Source: Bacteroidales bacterium (lineage in GTDB: Bacteria > Bacteroidota > Bacteroidia > Bacteroidales > Bacteroidaceae). From it: a stretch of 33,717 nucleotides of DNA. The stretch spans positions 1,299-35,015 of the forward strand of contig JAUNNV010000003.1 of NCBI GenBank assembly GCA_030531335.1, written 5' to 3'. Below the pieces are notes generated by a model, which had not been told where the DNA came from, made no database searches, and saw only the letters and a program-made list of their open reading frames with translations. Shown piece by piece: positions 1 to 9,081 of the stretch; positions within the stretch are counted from its first letter, which is position 1, and each line of letters opens with the position of its first letter. Position numbers and translations under genes: made by a program.

Positions 1-717
1 GTTGGCAAGTGTCTCGCGGAAATAATCCAGATGATTGGCCAGACGCTGTTTCTCTTCGTTGATGTCGAGTTTCTCGATGTAGTAGATGAGTTCCTGTTCC
101 AGACGATTCTTGTCGTATTCGATGCCGACTTCTTTTTCAAGCGCACTGGTGATGCGTTCGCGGATTTTGGCGACACGCTCTTTCTCGTAGGGTTCGATGG
201 CATGGAGCAAACGCTCGATGTTGTCGATTTTCTCACGGAATTTCCGTTCGAGAGCCGCTCCCTCCTGCATCCGAAACTCAATCAGCCTCAAAATGGCCTC
301 CTGCACAACGTTTTGCGCCACACTCCATTCCTCGTCGGTGAGCTCGGCCACCTCGGTTTTGTTCAAAACATCGGGCATCCGAAGCAAGGCCGGCATCAGA
401 GTGATGGGCGACACAGGTATGCCACACGATTTCTCTATCCGCTGCAGCTGCTGGTAGTAGCTACTTATTAGTTCGGCGTTGATGGGTGTGGATTCGACAG
501 CCGCATCGCGCTCGAACCACAACGAGAACTCCACCTTACCGCGTTCCAACTGGGCGGCTATCAGACTTCGGATTTCCATTTCCTTTTCCTTGTACAAGGG
601 AACGACACGAGTAGATAAATCAAGGGTCTTACTGTTGAGGGACTTTATTTCCGCAATGATTTTTTTTTCTCCGAACATGGCTGAGAATTTTCCATATCCG
701 GTCATTGATTGTATCAT
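1..717 (-). CDS. yicC: YicC-type endoribonuclease, partial (C-terminus outside window)
   Basis: The minus strand is open from an ATG at 717 to the window edge, giving 239 residues that begin MIQSMTGYGKF, the hallmark N-terminus of the YicC/YloC family. The motif EIKSLNSKTLDL follows near residue 23, as in family members. The rest is helix-rich and charged, ending in a segment (EYDKNRLEQELIYYIEKLDI) that precedes the conserved C-terminal domain (DUF1732). Full-length members have about 290 residues, so roughly 50 are missing beyond the left edge. The family is known for an endoribonuclease activity linked to sRNA turnover in E. coli; its role in Bacteroidetes is inferred. A Bacteroidetes -7 box lies 40 bases upstream, and the gene is divergent from tsaB. 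Confidence 0.93.
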   Translation of the reverse strand, partial: MIQSMTGYGKFSAMFGEKKIIAEIKSLNSKTLDLSTRVVPLYKEKEMEIRSLIAAQLERGKVEFSLWFERDAAVESTPINAELISSYYQQLQRIEKSCGIPVSPITLMPALLRMPDVLNKTEVAELTDEEWSVAQNVVQEAILRLIEFRMQEGAALERKFREKIDNIERLLHAIEPYEKERVAKIRERITSALEKEVGIEYDKNRLEQELIYYIEKLDINEEKQRLANHLDYFRETLAN

Positions 718-756
718 GAATTAAGAATTATGAATTTTAAGTTCTCCTATTTTTTC

Positions 757-765
757 GCAAAAGTA
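757..765 (-). promoter_or_regulatory. Bacteroidetes -7 promoter box for yicC
   Basis: Read on the minus strand this is TACTTTTGC, a full match to the TAnnTTTGY -7 consensus of the Bacteroidetes primary sigma factor. A weak -33 candidate (TTGTG, 785-789) lies about 19 bases upstream. The yicC start codon is about 40 bases downstream. The element is recognised by motif only. Confidence 0.7.
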
Positions 766-798
766 AACTTTTTATGGAAAAATACACAAGAAAAACCG

Positions 799-807
799 TA
801 TATTTGC
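799..807 (+). promoter_or_regulatory. Bacteroidetes -7 promoter box for tsaB operon
   Basis: The sequence TATATTTGC matches TAnnTTTGY exactly. It predicts a transcript start near 813-816, about 20 bases before the ATG at 837. This argues against the in-frame ATG at 774, which would lie upstream of the transcript start. The box is 33 bases from the opposing yicC -7 box, so the two promoters share their upstream DNA. Confidence 0.72.
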
Positions 808-836
808 GCAAAATATTGAAACAAGAACATTCAGAA

Positions 837-1550
837 ATGTCATATATCCTGAACATCGAAACATCCACCGAAGCCTGCTCGGTGGCACTGAGCGACTCGG
901 GCGAAGTGGTCTTCAAGAAAGAAGACTTGCATGGACCCTCCCACTCGGTGTCGCTTGGCGTGTTTGTAGATGAGGCCCTTGCGTATGCCGAACAACGCGA
1001 CATACGGCTGGACGCCGTGGCCGTGAGTAGCGGTCCAGGCTCCTACACCGGCCTGCGCATCGGAGTGAGCATGGCCAAGGGCATCTGCTACGGCAAACAA
1101 GTGCCGCTGATAGCCATCCCCACCTTGCAAGTGTTATGTGTGCCGGTGTTGCTTCGCGAAAATCTACCCGACGACGCATTGCTCTGCCCCATGATTGACG
1201 CACGACGCATGGAAGTGTATGCCGCCATCTACGACCGAAGCCTACGCACCAAGCGCGAAATCTCGGCCGAAATCATCGACGAACATTCGTATGAGGAATA
1301 TCTTGAACAACACCCTATCTATTTCTTTGGCAACGGTGCCGGCAAGTGCGAAGAGAAAATCACCCATCCGAACGCACACTTCCTTACCGGGCTGCAACCT
1401 CTGGCCTCATGGATGTTTCCATTGGCCGAAAAGGCCATGGCCTACAACGACTTTGTGGATGTGGCATATTTTGAGCCGTACTATCTGAAGGAATTCGTAG
1501 CGTCAAAGCCCAAGAATCCTTTGCTACGCCCACGAACCGAGTTATCATAA
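837..1550 (+). CDS. tsaB: TsaB, tRNA t6A biosynthesis protein
   Basis: This 237-residue protein begins MSYILNIETSTEACSVAL and carries the SSGPGSYTGLRIG motif near residue 62, both diagnostic of TsaB (YeaZ). TsaB is an inactive ASKHA-fold paralogue of TsaD; it scaffolds the TsaD-TsaE complex that places N6-threonylcarbamoyl on A37 of ANN-decoding tRNAs in the cytoplasm. An in-frame ATG at 774 would add 21 residues, but the family begins at the start chosen here and the -7 box at 799-807 lies inside that extension. It is the first gene of the plus-strand block; the DUF4290 gene follows after 27 bases. The stop codon TAA lies inside a short AT-rich motif also found before the gene. Confidence 0.95.
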   Translation: MSYILNIETSTEACSVALSDSGEVVFKKEDLHGPSHSVSLGVFVDEALAYAEQRDIRLDAVAVSSGPGSYTGLRIGVSMAKGICYGKQVPLIAIPTLQVLCVPVLLRENLPDDALLCPMIDARRMEVYAAIYDRSLRTKREISAEIIDEHSYEEYLEQHPIYFFGNGAGKCEEKITHPNAHFLTGLQPLASWMFPLAEKAMAYNDFVDVAYFEPYYLKEFVASKPKNPLLRPRTELS

Positions 1551-1577
1551 TTCTTAAATTGTCGAAATATCGTTATT

Positions 1578-2186
1578 ATGGAATACAACACACAACAAAA
1601 AAAGCTTTCGCTACCCGAATACGGCAGAAGCATCCAGCACATGGTGGATCACGCTGTAAGTATTGCCGACAAAACTGAACGCCAGCTTTGCGCGGAGACC
1701 ATCATCAAAGTGATGAAGGGAATGAGCCCCCAACTGCGCGAAGTTCCTGACGGTGATCGGAAATTGTGGGATCATCTCATCATCATGTCAGACTTCAAAC
1801 TCGATGTGGACTGTCCGTTCGAGGTCATCAAAAAAGAAGCCCTTGAGACCACTCCCAAGCGTATTCCATACCCCACTGAAGACATCAAATACCGCCACTA
1901 TGGCAAGCTGCTGCAGCAACTCATAGAAAAAGCACAGACCTACTCAGAAGGGCCTGAAAAGGACGAACTGTTGTTAGAAATTGCCAACCAAATGAAACGC
2001 GACTTCGTGGAATGGAACAAAGAAGGTGTGGAAGATGCCAAGATACTGGGCGACCTGGCCAACTTCACGAAAGGCGAGGTAAAGCTCAACAGCAATGAAG
2101 TGAAACTTTGCCAGCACAAGCCTTCATCGCAAGAATCTGGTCGGAAAAACACAGTACAAAAAAAGAAAAACAAGAAAAGAAACTAA
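1578..2186 (+). CDS. DUF4290 family protein
   Basis: This 202-residue cytoplasmic protein of unknown function starts MEYNTQQKKLSLPEYGR and contains the segment IPYPTEDIKYRHYGKLLQQLI (residues about 95-115), which I recognise as typical of the Bacteroidetes family DUF4290. It is mostly helical and charged, has no signal peptide or membrane segment, and ends in a lysine-rich tail (KKKNKKRN) that could bind nucleic acid, which is only an inference. It lies 8 bases before murA, the neighbour with which I associate this family in Bacteroidales. I do not know a biochemical function. Placement among tRNA-modification and envelope genes gives no decisive clue. Confidence 0.85.
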   Translation: MEYNTQQKKLSLPEYGRSIQHMVDHAVSIADKTERQLCAETIIKVMKGMSPQLREVPDGDRKLWDHLIIMSDFKLDVDCPFEVIKKEALETTPKRIPYPTEDIKYRHYGKLLQQLIEKAQTYSEGPEKDELLLEIANQMKRDFVEWNKEGVEDAKILGDLANFTKGEVKLNSNEVKLCQHKPSSQESGRKNTVQKKKNKKRN

Positions 2187-2194
2187 AATTACGC

Positions 2195-3499
2195 ATGGCT
2201 ACATTTGTAATTGAAGGTGGGCACAGACTCCAAGGCGACATCCGTCCACAAGGCGCAAAAAACGAAGCCTTGCAGATATTGTGTGCGACATTGTTGACAC
2301 CCGAAGAAGTAACCATACACAATCTGCCCGACATTTCGGATGTCAACAACCTCATACAGCTACTTTGCGAATTGGGAGTCAAGGTGGCAAAAACAGGTGT
2401 TGGCAGCTACACTTTCAAGGCCGACAATGTTGACTTGACATATCTTGACAGCCAACGGTTTCTGCAACGTTGCGCCACGCTGAGAGGTTCTGTGATGATG
2501 GCAGGCCCGCTGCTGGCACGTTATGGCCAGGCTGTCATAGCCAAACCCGGAGGCGACAAGATAGGCCGCCGCCGCATGGACACCCACTTCGTGGGCATAC
2601 AAAAGTTGGGAGCATCGTTCGAGTACGACAGCAACCGCGAATGTTACCGAGTGAAGTGCGATAAACTGAAAGGCACATACATGCTCCTCGACGAGGCTTC
2701 GGTGACCGGCACAGCCAACATTGTGATGGCATCTGTGCTGGCCAAAGGCACCACCACCATCTACAACGCGGCCTGCGAACCTTATTTGCAACAGCTCTGC
2801 AAAATGCTCTATGCCATGGGAGCCAAGATTTCGGGCATCGCGTCGAACCTGCTCACCATCGAAGGTGTGGAGGAACTGCACGGCTGCCACCACACCATCC
2901 TGCCCGACATGATTGAGGTGGGAAGTTTCATAGGCATGGCTGCCATCGCCGGCAATGGCGTCACCATCAAGAATGTGTCGCCCGACAACCTGGGCATCAT
3001 TCCCGACAGCTTCGCACGCTTGGGCATCATCTTGGAACACAGCGGCGACGACATTTTCATTCCCGAACAGAAGCACTATCAGATAGAACAATTCATCGAC
3101 GGTTCCATCATGACCATAGCCGATGCTCCCTGGCCTGGGCTCACCCCCGACTTGCTCAGCGTAATGCTGGTTGTGGCCACACAAGCCAAAGGCAGTGTGC
3201 TGATTCATCAAAAGATGTTTGAAAGCCGACTTTTCTTTGTAGATAAACTCATCGACATGGGAGCACAAATCATCCTGTGCGACCCCCATCGCGCCGTTGT
3301 CATCGGGCACGACAGGCAATTCAAATTGCGTGGGCGCAACATGACCTCGCCCGACATCCGTGCCGGCATTGCCTTGCTCATTGCCGCCCTCGACGCCGAA
3401 GGGACAAGCCACATCCATAACATTGACCAAATAGACCGTGGATACCAAAACATCGACGCACGACTGAATGCTCTCGGTGCCAAAATCACCCGAATATGA
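2195..3499 (+). CDS. murA: UDP-N-acetylglucosamine 1-carboxyvinyltransferase (MurA)
   Basis: This 434-residue EPSP-synthase-fold enzyme transfers enolpyruvate from PEP to UDP-GlcNAc, the first committed step of peptidoglycan synthesis. The substrate-binding pair Lys22-Asn23 lies in GAKNEALQ. The mobile catalytic loop reads [12 protein letters not shown], so the residue that is Cys115 in E. coli is Asp121 here (codon GAC, 2555-2557). A C-terminal [11 protein letters not shown] motif carries the conserved Arg. An in-frame ATG at 2108 would overlap the DUF4290 gene by 79 bases and add a lysine-rich stretch absent from the family, so the ATG at 2195 is preferred. The stop codon overlaps the rimM start as ATGA, implying translational coupling. 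Confidence 0.97.
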   Translation: MATFVIEGGHRLQGDIRPQGAKNEALQILCATLLTPEEVTIHNLPDISDVNNLIQLLCELGVKVAKTGVGSYTFKADNVDLTYLDSQRFLQRCATLRGSVMMAGPLLARYGQAVIAKPGGDKIGRRRMDTHFVGIQKLGASFEYDSNRECYRVKCDKLKGTYMLLDEASVTGTANIVMASVLAKGTTTIYNAACEPYLQQLCKMLYAMGAKISGIASNLLTIEGVEELHGCHHTILPDMIEVGSFIGMAAIAGNGVTIKNVSPDNLGIIPDSFARLGIILEHSGDDIFIPEQKHYQIEQFIDGSIMTIADAPWPGLTPDLLSVMLVVATQAKGSVLIHQKMFESRLFFVDKLIDMGAQIILCDPHRAVVIGHDRQFKLRGRNMTSPDIRAGIALLIAALDAEGTSHIHNIDQIDRGYQNIDARLNALGAKITRI

Positions 3500-4011
3500 T
3501 CAAGCCGGAAGAAGTCGTCAAAATAGGAATGTTCAACAAACCACATGGCGTGAGAGGTGAATTGATGTTCTCATTCACCAACGACATCTTCGACCGCACC
3601 GACTGCGATTACGTCGTGTGCATGATGGACGGCATTCTGGTTCCGTTCTTCATTGAGGAATATAGGTTTCGTAGCGACACCACTGCCCTCATGAAACTGG
3701 AACGCATCAATACTGCCGAAGAAGCCCGGCAATTCACCAATATAGATGTGTATTTCCCCATGAAATACATCGACGAAGTTGACGACGACATCGTGTCGTG
3801 GCAGTTTTTCGAGGGATTTCAAGTCATCGACACACATCACGGCCCTCTCGGCACCATTGTGGCCGTCGATGACTCCACAGCCAATGTGTTGTTTGTAATC
3901 GAGGACGAGCGACATCGCGAGATACTGTTGCCAGCCCATGAGGAATTCATCGTACAACTCGACAAGAAAACGAGAACCATAACCGTTGAAGCACCCGAAG
4001 GACTCATCTAA
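3496..4011 (+). CDS. rimM: Ribosome maturation factor RimM
   Basis: This 171-residue protein has the RimM N-terminal barrel motif [18 protein letters not shown] (residues 11-28) and a C-terminal PRC-barrel-like half (about 95-171) with [20 protein letters not shown] and [11 protein letters not shown]. RimM binds ribosomal protein S19 and assists maturation of the 30S head. The start overlaps the murA stop by four bases. dxr follows after 15 bases. Length and domain order are normal for the family. Confidence 0.95.
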   Translation: MIKPEEVVKIGMFNKPHGVRGELMFSFTNDIFDRTDCDYVVCMMDGILVPFFIEEYRFRSDTTALMKLERINTAEEARQFTNIDVYFPMKYIDEVDDDIVSWQFFEGFQVIDTHHGPLGTIVAVDDSTANVLFVIEDERHREILLPAHEEFIVQLDKKTRTITVEAPEGLI

Positions 4012-4026
4012 CCACCTGGGAAAAAA

Positions 4027-5169
4027 ATGAAGAAACAAATTGCCATATTAGGTTCGACCGGCTCCATAGGTTCACAGGCATTACAAGTTATAGACGAGCA
4101 TCCAGACCTCTACGAGGCATACGCACTGACAGCCAACAATCAAGTAGAGAAATTGGCGGAACAGGCCCGGAAGTTCATGCCCACTGCAGTTGTCATCGCC
4201 AACGAAAGCAAATACACTCAACTGAAAGAATTGCTTGCCGACCTGCCCATCAAGGTGTATGCAGGCACCGAGGCCCTTTGTCAGATAGTGGAGGCCCAAC
4301 CCATTGACATCGTGTTGGCATCCATGGTGGGCTATGCGGGATTACGTCCCACCATGCACGCCATCCGTGCCCGAAAGACCATTGCCCTGGCCAATAAGGA
4401 AACCATGGTGGTGGCTGGCGAACTCATCAACGCACTGGCCGATGAATACAACGTAACCATCTTGCCCGTCGATTCCGAACACTCCGCCATCTTCCAGTGT
4501 CTTGAGCCAGGCAACCCCACCGAGAAAATACTGCTCACGGCATCTGGCGGACCGTTTCGTACGCTGTCAGGCTACGAAATGCAGCATGTGACCAAGGAAC
4601 AAGCCTTGCGCCACCCTAACTGGTCGATGGGGGCGAAAATAACCATCGACTCGGCTTCGATGATGAACAAGGGCTTCGAAGTGATGGAGGCCAAATGGTT
4701 GTTCCGCGTCTCGCCAGAGCAAATTGAAGTGCTGGTACATCCACAATCGGTCATCCACTCCATGGTGCAGTTTGCCGATGGAGCAGTGAAAGCCCAGCTC
4801 GGAGTGCCAGACATGCGGTTGCCCATTCAATATGCTTTTTCGTATCCCAAGCGTGAGTCGTCGTCGTTCGAGCGTCTCGACTTCAGTCGCATCACCTCGC
4901 TCACCTTCGAGCAACCCGACACACAGCGTTTCCGCAACCTTGCCATCGCCTACGAAGCGTTGAACCAGGGGGGGAACATGCCTTGCATCGTCAATGCGGC
5001 CAACGAGGTGGCTGTCGAAGCTTTCCTCCATGATCAAGTGTCGTTTCTCGGAATGAGCAAACTGATAGAACAAACCATGCAGCGAGTGACATTCATCTCA
5101 TCGCCCACCTACGACGACTATGTGGCTACCGACAGTGAGGCACGCCGCACGGCACGGAGCCTGCTCTGA
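4027..5169 (+). CDS. dxr: 1-deoxy-D-xylulose 5-phosphate reductoisomerase
   Basis: This 380-residue NADPH-dependent enzyme converts DXP to MEP in the non-mevalonate isoprenoid pathway. The Rossmann motif GSTGSIGSQAL is at residues 9-19. ALANKETMVVAGEL (120-133) and PVDSEHSAIFQCL (147-159) follow; Asp149 and Glu151 are the expected metal ligands. The flexible-loop region HPNWSMGAKITIDSASMMNKG covers the substrate site. Length and motifs are normal. It is the step inhibited by fosmidomycin. The gene is 15 bases after rimM and 53 bases before rseP. Confidence 0.97.
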   Translation: MKKQIAILGSTGSIGSQALQVIDEHPDLYEAYALTANNQVEKLAEQARKFMPTAVVIANESKYTQLKELLADLPIKVYAGTEALCQIVEAQPIDIVLASMVGYAGLRPTMHAIRARKTIALANKETMVVAGELINALADEYNVTILPVDSEHSAIFQCLEPGNPTEKILLTASGGPFRTLSGYEMQHVTKEQALRHPNWSMGAKITIDSASMMNKGFEVMEAKWLFRVSPEQIEVLVHPQSVIHSMVQFADGAVKAQLGVPDMRLPIQYAFSYPKRESSSFERLDFSRITSLTFEQPDTQRFRNLAIAYEALNQGGNMPCIVNAANEVAVEAFLHDQVSFLGMSKLIEQTMQRVTFISSPTYDDYVATDSEARRTARSLL

Positions 5170-5222
5170 AAAAACAAAGACATCGTTTAGACAACAAAAC
5201 AAAAAGACTAAAAACACATAAA

Positions 5223-6731
5223 ATGGAAACATTTCTTATCAAGGCAATCCAACTCATGTTGAGTTTGTCGCTGTTGGTGGTCATCCACGAGTTCGGACAT
5301 TTCTTCTTTGCAAAATGGTCGAAAGTCCGAGTCGATAAGTTCTATATGTTCTTCAATCCGCACTTTGTGTTGTTCCGCTTGAAAAAAGTGGATGGCAAAA
5401 TCCGCTTCCGCTTTTTTGCCCCCAACACCCCTGAGGCGGTCGTACCCCTGACCGACGAAAGCGGCGAGAAACTTACCGACGAAAAAGGACACACGCTCTA
5501 CCGATCCATGACCGACAACGAACGCGAACAGCTTCCGGAAGGCGACTGGCGGCGCAATCCAGCCAACACGGAATTTGGCATCGGATGGGTGCCCTTTGGC
5601 GGATACTGCCGCATTGTGGGCATGATTGATGAGACACAAAGCACCAAGGACCTTGCATCGGAAAAACAACCTTGGGAGTTCCGTTCCAAAAAGGCGTTTC
5701 CCCGCCTAATGATCATGATTGGCGGCGTGCTCATGAATTTCCTGTTGGCACTTTTCATCTACTCCATGGTGTTGCTTGCATGGGGCGACAGCTACGTATC
5801 GCTGCAAGACATGACCGAAGGCATGAAGTTCAACGAACACGCCCAGCAAATTGGATTCCACGATGGCGACATCCTGCTCTCGGCCGATGGGAAGCCCCTT
5901 GAACGCGCCGACGTGGACATGATTCGTGCCATTGCCGATGCACACATTGTGAAAGTATTGCGTCAAGGAAACGAAACCGAAGTGTTCATTCCCGAGCTCA
6001 ACCTCATTGACGTGACCAAGGAGCAGCCAGCCTTTGTCGATATGCTCATTCCCAACATCATCGACTCTGTCATTCCCGGAATGCCCTTTGCCAAGGCTGG
6101 CATCATGAAAGGCGACAAGCTCACAGCCATTGACAACTGCCCCATCCATTCGCACAACGAATTCATCCAGCACCTTGCCCGACTGCGCAAACAAGCAGAA
6201 GAGGCAGGCAAACGTACCGCCACGTTCTCATTGGTGTACGAACGCACTGGCGTGAGCGACACCTTGACCATTGAGACAGACACTCTCTTCCACGCAGGAT
6301 TCACCGCACAAATGCCAATATATAAAGTCACAAACCTCAACTACGATTTCCTTTCGTCATTCCCGGCAGGAATCGCGCTGGGCATGAACACACTGAAAGG
6401 CTACGTGGGCGACTTGAAATACGTGTTCACCAAACAAGGAGCCGAAAGCCTCGGTGGATTCGGCACCATCGGGAGCATCTTCCCCGCACAATGGAACTGG
6501 TATCGCTTCTGGATGATGACTGCATTCTTATCCATCATCCTTGCCTTCATGAACATACTGCCCATACCCGTACTCGACGGAGGCTACGTGTTGTTCCTGC
6601 TCATCGAAATAGCTACTGGATGGAAACCGAGCGAGAAAGTGATGGAGCGTTGCCTCACCGTGGGTTTCGCACTTCTGATCATACTGATGGCGTGGGCAAA
6701 CCTTAACGATGTGTTTCGTTTCCTGTTCTAA
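5223..6731 (+). CDS. rseP: Site-2 zinc metalloprotease RseP
   Basis: This 502-residue inner-membrane protease of family M50B has its zinc motif HEFGH at residues 22-26 inside the first membrane helix (about 5-30). A second membrane segment lies at about 161-187. A PDZ-containing periplasmic region (about 195-360) follows, and then the second active-site motif NILPIPVLDGG, whose Asp452 completes zinc binding. Two further helices end the protein. The 130-residue loop between the first two helices is longer than in E. coli RseP (450 residues); I believe this is common in Bacteroidetes. The family cleaves anti-sigma factors and remnant signal peptides within the membrane. The substrates here are unknown. 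Confidence 0.95.
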   Translation: METFLIKAIQLMLSLSLLVVIHEFGHFFFAKWSKVRVDKFYMFFNPHFVLFRLKKVDGKIRFRFFAPNTPEAVVPLTDESGEKLTDEKGHTLYRSMTDNEREQLPEGDWRRNPANTEFGIGWVPFGGYCRIVGMIDETQSTKDLASEKQPWEFRSKKAFPRLMIMIGGVLMNFLLALFIYSMVLLAWGDSYVSLQDMTEGMKFNEHAQQIGFHDGDILLSADGKPLERADVDMIRAIADAHIVKVLRQGNETEVFIPELNLIDVTKEQPAFVDMLIPNIIDSVIPGMPFAKAGIMKGDKLTAIDNCPIHSHNEFIQHLARLRKQAEEAGKRTATFSLVYERTGVSDTLTIETDTLFHAGFTAQMPIYKVTNLNYDFLSSFPAGIALGMNTLKGYVGDLKYVFTKQGAESLGGFGTIGSIFPAQWNWYRFWMMTAFLSIILAFMNILPIPVLDGGYVLFLLIEIATGWKPSEKVMERCLTVGFALLIILMAWANLNDVFRFLF

Positions 6732-6747
6732 AAAATGCGTTTCTGAA

Positions 6748-8163
6748 ATGAACTTGCAACAACATTTCACTGGCCGAATATTCCAACAAATATCCGAAAC
6801 GGCTGACGCACTGGGTGTGGAATGCTATGTGGTGGGAGGCTACGTGCGCGATCTGTTCCTGCGACGCGACTCCACCGACATTGATGTTGTTGTGATAGGA
6901 AGCGGCATAGCGATGGCCGAAGCCTTCGGACGAACGTTGGGCAAAGGAGCGCATGTATCGGTGTTTCGCAACTTCGGCACGGCACAAGTGAAATTCCACG
7001 ACATGGGAGTGGAGTTTGTGGGTGCCCGACGAGAATCGTACCAACACGACAGCCGCAAGCCCATCGTCGAAGACGGCACCTTGGAGGATGACCAGAACCG
7101 ACGCGACTTCACCATCAATGCCATGGCCGTGTGTATGAACCGTGCACGTTTCGGCGAACTCATCGACCCCTTCGATGGGCTCTCCGACCTCGACGACAAA
7201 ATCATCCGCACCCCACTCGACCCCGACATCACCTTCAGCGACGACCCACTGCGCATGATGCGTTGCATACGTTTTGCCACCCAGCTCAACTTCTACATCG
7301 ACGACGACACCTTCGAGTCGCTCTCGCGCAACATCGAGCGCATCAACATCATCTCGAAGGAACGCATTGCCGAAGAACTCAACAAGATACTCCTATCCCC
7401 TATCCCATCAAAAGGTTTCATCGACCTCGACCGCAGCGGACTGCTCCAACTCATCTTCCCGGAAATGGTAGCCTTGCAAGGCTCCGACAACAGCCACGGA
7501 CGAAGCCACAAGGAAAACTTCTACCATACCCTCGAAGTCGTTGATAACATAGCCCTACACACCGACAACCTTTGGCTACGCTGGGCGGCACTGCTTCACG
7601 ACATCGGCAAGCCACGGACAAAACGCTGGGATCAACGGCTCGGATGGACTTTCCACAACCACAATTTCATAGGTGCACGCATGATTCCCGACATATTCCG
7701 AAAGATGAAGTTGCCGATGAACGAAAAGATGAAATACGTGCAAAAACTTGTCGATTTGCACATGCGCCCCATCGTCATTGCCGAAGACGAGGTCACCGAC
7801 TCGGCTGTGCGACGCTTGCTGTTCGAGGCGGGCGATGACATTGACGACCTCATGACACTCTGCGAAGCCGACATTACCTCGAAAAACGAGACAAAAAAAC
7901 AACGATTCCTCGACAATTTCAAACTTGTGCGACAAAAACTCATCGACTTGGAGGAACGCGACCGCATACGGAATTTCCAACCACCAGTGACAGGCGATGA
8001 AATCATGCGCGTGTTCAACCTTCCACCGTGCGCGGAAATAGGCATACTGAAAGCCTACATCAAGGATGCCATTCTCGAAGGAACCATCCCCAACGACCAC
8101 GATGCCGCCTTCGCACTCATGATGCAGAAAGCCACCGAGTTAGGACTCACAAGTCAATCATGA
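6748..8163 (+). CDS. cca: CCA tRNA nucleotidyltransferase with HD domain
   Basis: This 471-residue class II nucleotidyltransferase has the motif GGYVRDLFLRRDSTDIDVVVIG (residues 30-51), with catalytic Asp44 and Asp46. RRDFTINAMA follows, as does the head-neck segment FSDDPLRMMRC. A C-terminal HD phosphohydrolase domain contains LLHDIGKP (His284-Asp285). It adds or repairs the 3' CCA end of tRNAs; the HD domain may remove 2',3'-cyclic phosphates. An in-frame ATG at 6709 would overlap rseP by 23 bases and add 13 cysteine-rich residues; the start at 6748, matching MNLQQHF-type N-termini, is preferred. Poly(A) polymerase I shares the fold, but the length and HD domain favour CCA addition. Confidence 0.93.
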   Translation: MNLQQHFTGRIFQQISETADALGVECYVVGGYVRDLFLRRDSTDIDVVVIGSGIAMAEAFGRTLGKGAHVSVFRNFGTAQVKFHDMGVEFVGARRESYQHDSRKPIVEDGTLEDDQNRRDFTINAMAVCMNRARFGELIDPFDGLSDLDDKIIRTPLDPDITFSDDPLRMMRCIRFATQLNFYIDDDTFESLSRNIERINIISKERIAEELNKILLSPIPSKGFIDLDRSGLLQLIFPEMVALQGSDNSHGRSHKENFYHTLEVVDNIALHTDNLWLRWAALLHDIGKPRTKRWDQRLGWTFHNHNFIGARMIPDIFRKMKLPMNEKMKYVQKLVDLHMRPIVIAEDEVTDSAVRRLLFEAGDDIDDLMTLCEADITSKNETKKQRFLDNFKLVRQKLIDLEERDRIRNFQPPVTGDEIMRVFNLPPCAEIGILKAYIKDAILEGTIPNDHDAAFALMMQKATELGLTSQS

Positions 8164-8206
8164 ATTATGAATAAAAATAGTAGATGGTAAATAGTCAAAT
8201 AGAATC

Positions 8207-9040
8207 ATGAAGTACATCATTTATTGTTTGTTGCCACTCTGCATGATGAGTTGCAACAGTACTGAACGAAACGCGCAGCAACTTCTCCAACAAGCCAATG
8301 AGGCCTTCCAGATGGATAGTTTCAACACCGCGAAACAACTCATCGACAGCATCAAAGTGCTCTATCCGAAAGCCTTCGAAACCCGTCGGAATGGCATCAA
8401 GCTCATGCAACAAGTGGAACTGGAAGAACAACAGCGCAATCTCGTTTACCTCGACAGTCTGCTGCAAGTGAAATACGCCCAACTCGACTCTATCCGCAGC
8501 CAATACGTACTCGAAAAAGACACCGCCTATCAAGAAATCGGCAATTACCTATGGCCTACACAGACCATCGAACGCAACTTAGGTCGTTCGTTCCTTCGCG
8601 CACAGGTCGATGAGACTGGTGTCATGTCGCTCACCTCCATCTATTGTGGCCCACGCAACATCCACCACACCGCCGTCAGGGTAAGCTTCGATGAGGTTTT
8701 CGCCGAAACACCCCCTTCGACCGACAGCTACGAAACCACCGACATCAAGGGCAAGATTGAAAAAGCCGACTTCAAGCGGGGCAACGACGGAGGGGTCATA
8801 GACTTCGTAGTGGCCAATTCCGACAAGAAACTTAAGCTCAAGTATCTTGGCGAAACGACCTTTGCGACCAACCTCACCCCTACCGACATCAAAGCCATCG
8901 TGAAAATCGATGAGTTGTCGCACATCTTATCCGTCATCACTAAGGCAAAAGACGAACAAAAGGAAGCAAACCTAAAAATCGCATTCATACAAAAGAAAAT
9001 GTCATCCACCAGTCAGAAAGCGGATGAAAACAACGAATAG
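8207..9040 (+). CDS. Uncharacterised lipoprotein with helical N-terminal region
   Basis: I do not recognise a named family. The 277-residue product has a short lipoprotein signal with lipobox MMSC and Cys16 as the acylated residue. Residues about 20-110 look like a long helical, Gln/Leu-rich region that could form a coiled coil or a single TPR-like hairpin. Residues about 110-235 alternate polar and hydrophobic residues as in a beta-rich domain, and a charged helix ends the protein. No two-acid export signal follows the Cys, so a periplasm-facing position is a mild guess. It starts 43 bases after cca and ends just before the convergent terminator. Similar genes in Bacteroidales are annotated only as hypothetical. 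Confidence 0.8.
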   Translation: MKYIIYCLLPLCMMSCNSTERNAQQLLQQANEAFQMDSFNTAKQLIDSIKVLYPKAFETRRNGIKLMQQVELEEQQRNLVYLDSLLQVKYAQLDSIRSQYVLEKDTAYQEIGNYLWPTQTIERNLGRSFLRAQVDETGVMSLTSIYCGPRNIHHTAVRVSFDEVFAETPPSTDSYETTDIKGKIEKADFKRGNDGGVIDFVVANSDKKLKLKYLGETTFATNLTPTDIKAIVKIDELSHILSVITKAKDEQKEANLKIAFIQKKMSSTSQKADENNE

Positions 9041-9081
9041 ACAAGGTTAGCACGGATTACCGAATCATAGGACTCACCCCT

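Noticed and set aside
774-836. Longer tsaB with 21 extra N-terminal residues
   Set aside because: The family begins at MSYILNIETST and the -7 box at 799-807 lies inside the extension, so transcription would start after the ATG at 774.
2108-2194. Longer MurA with 29 extra residues
   Set aside because: The extension overlaps the DUF4290 gene in another frame and reads its lysine-rich tail region; MATFVIEGG is the normal MurA start.
2360-3448. 362-codon open frame opposite murA
   Set aside because: It is wholly antisense to murA, with a His/Val-rich composition and no signal or domain.
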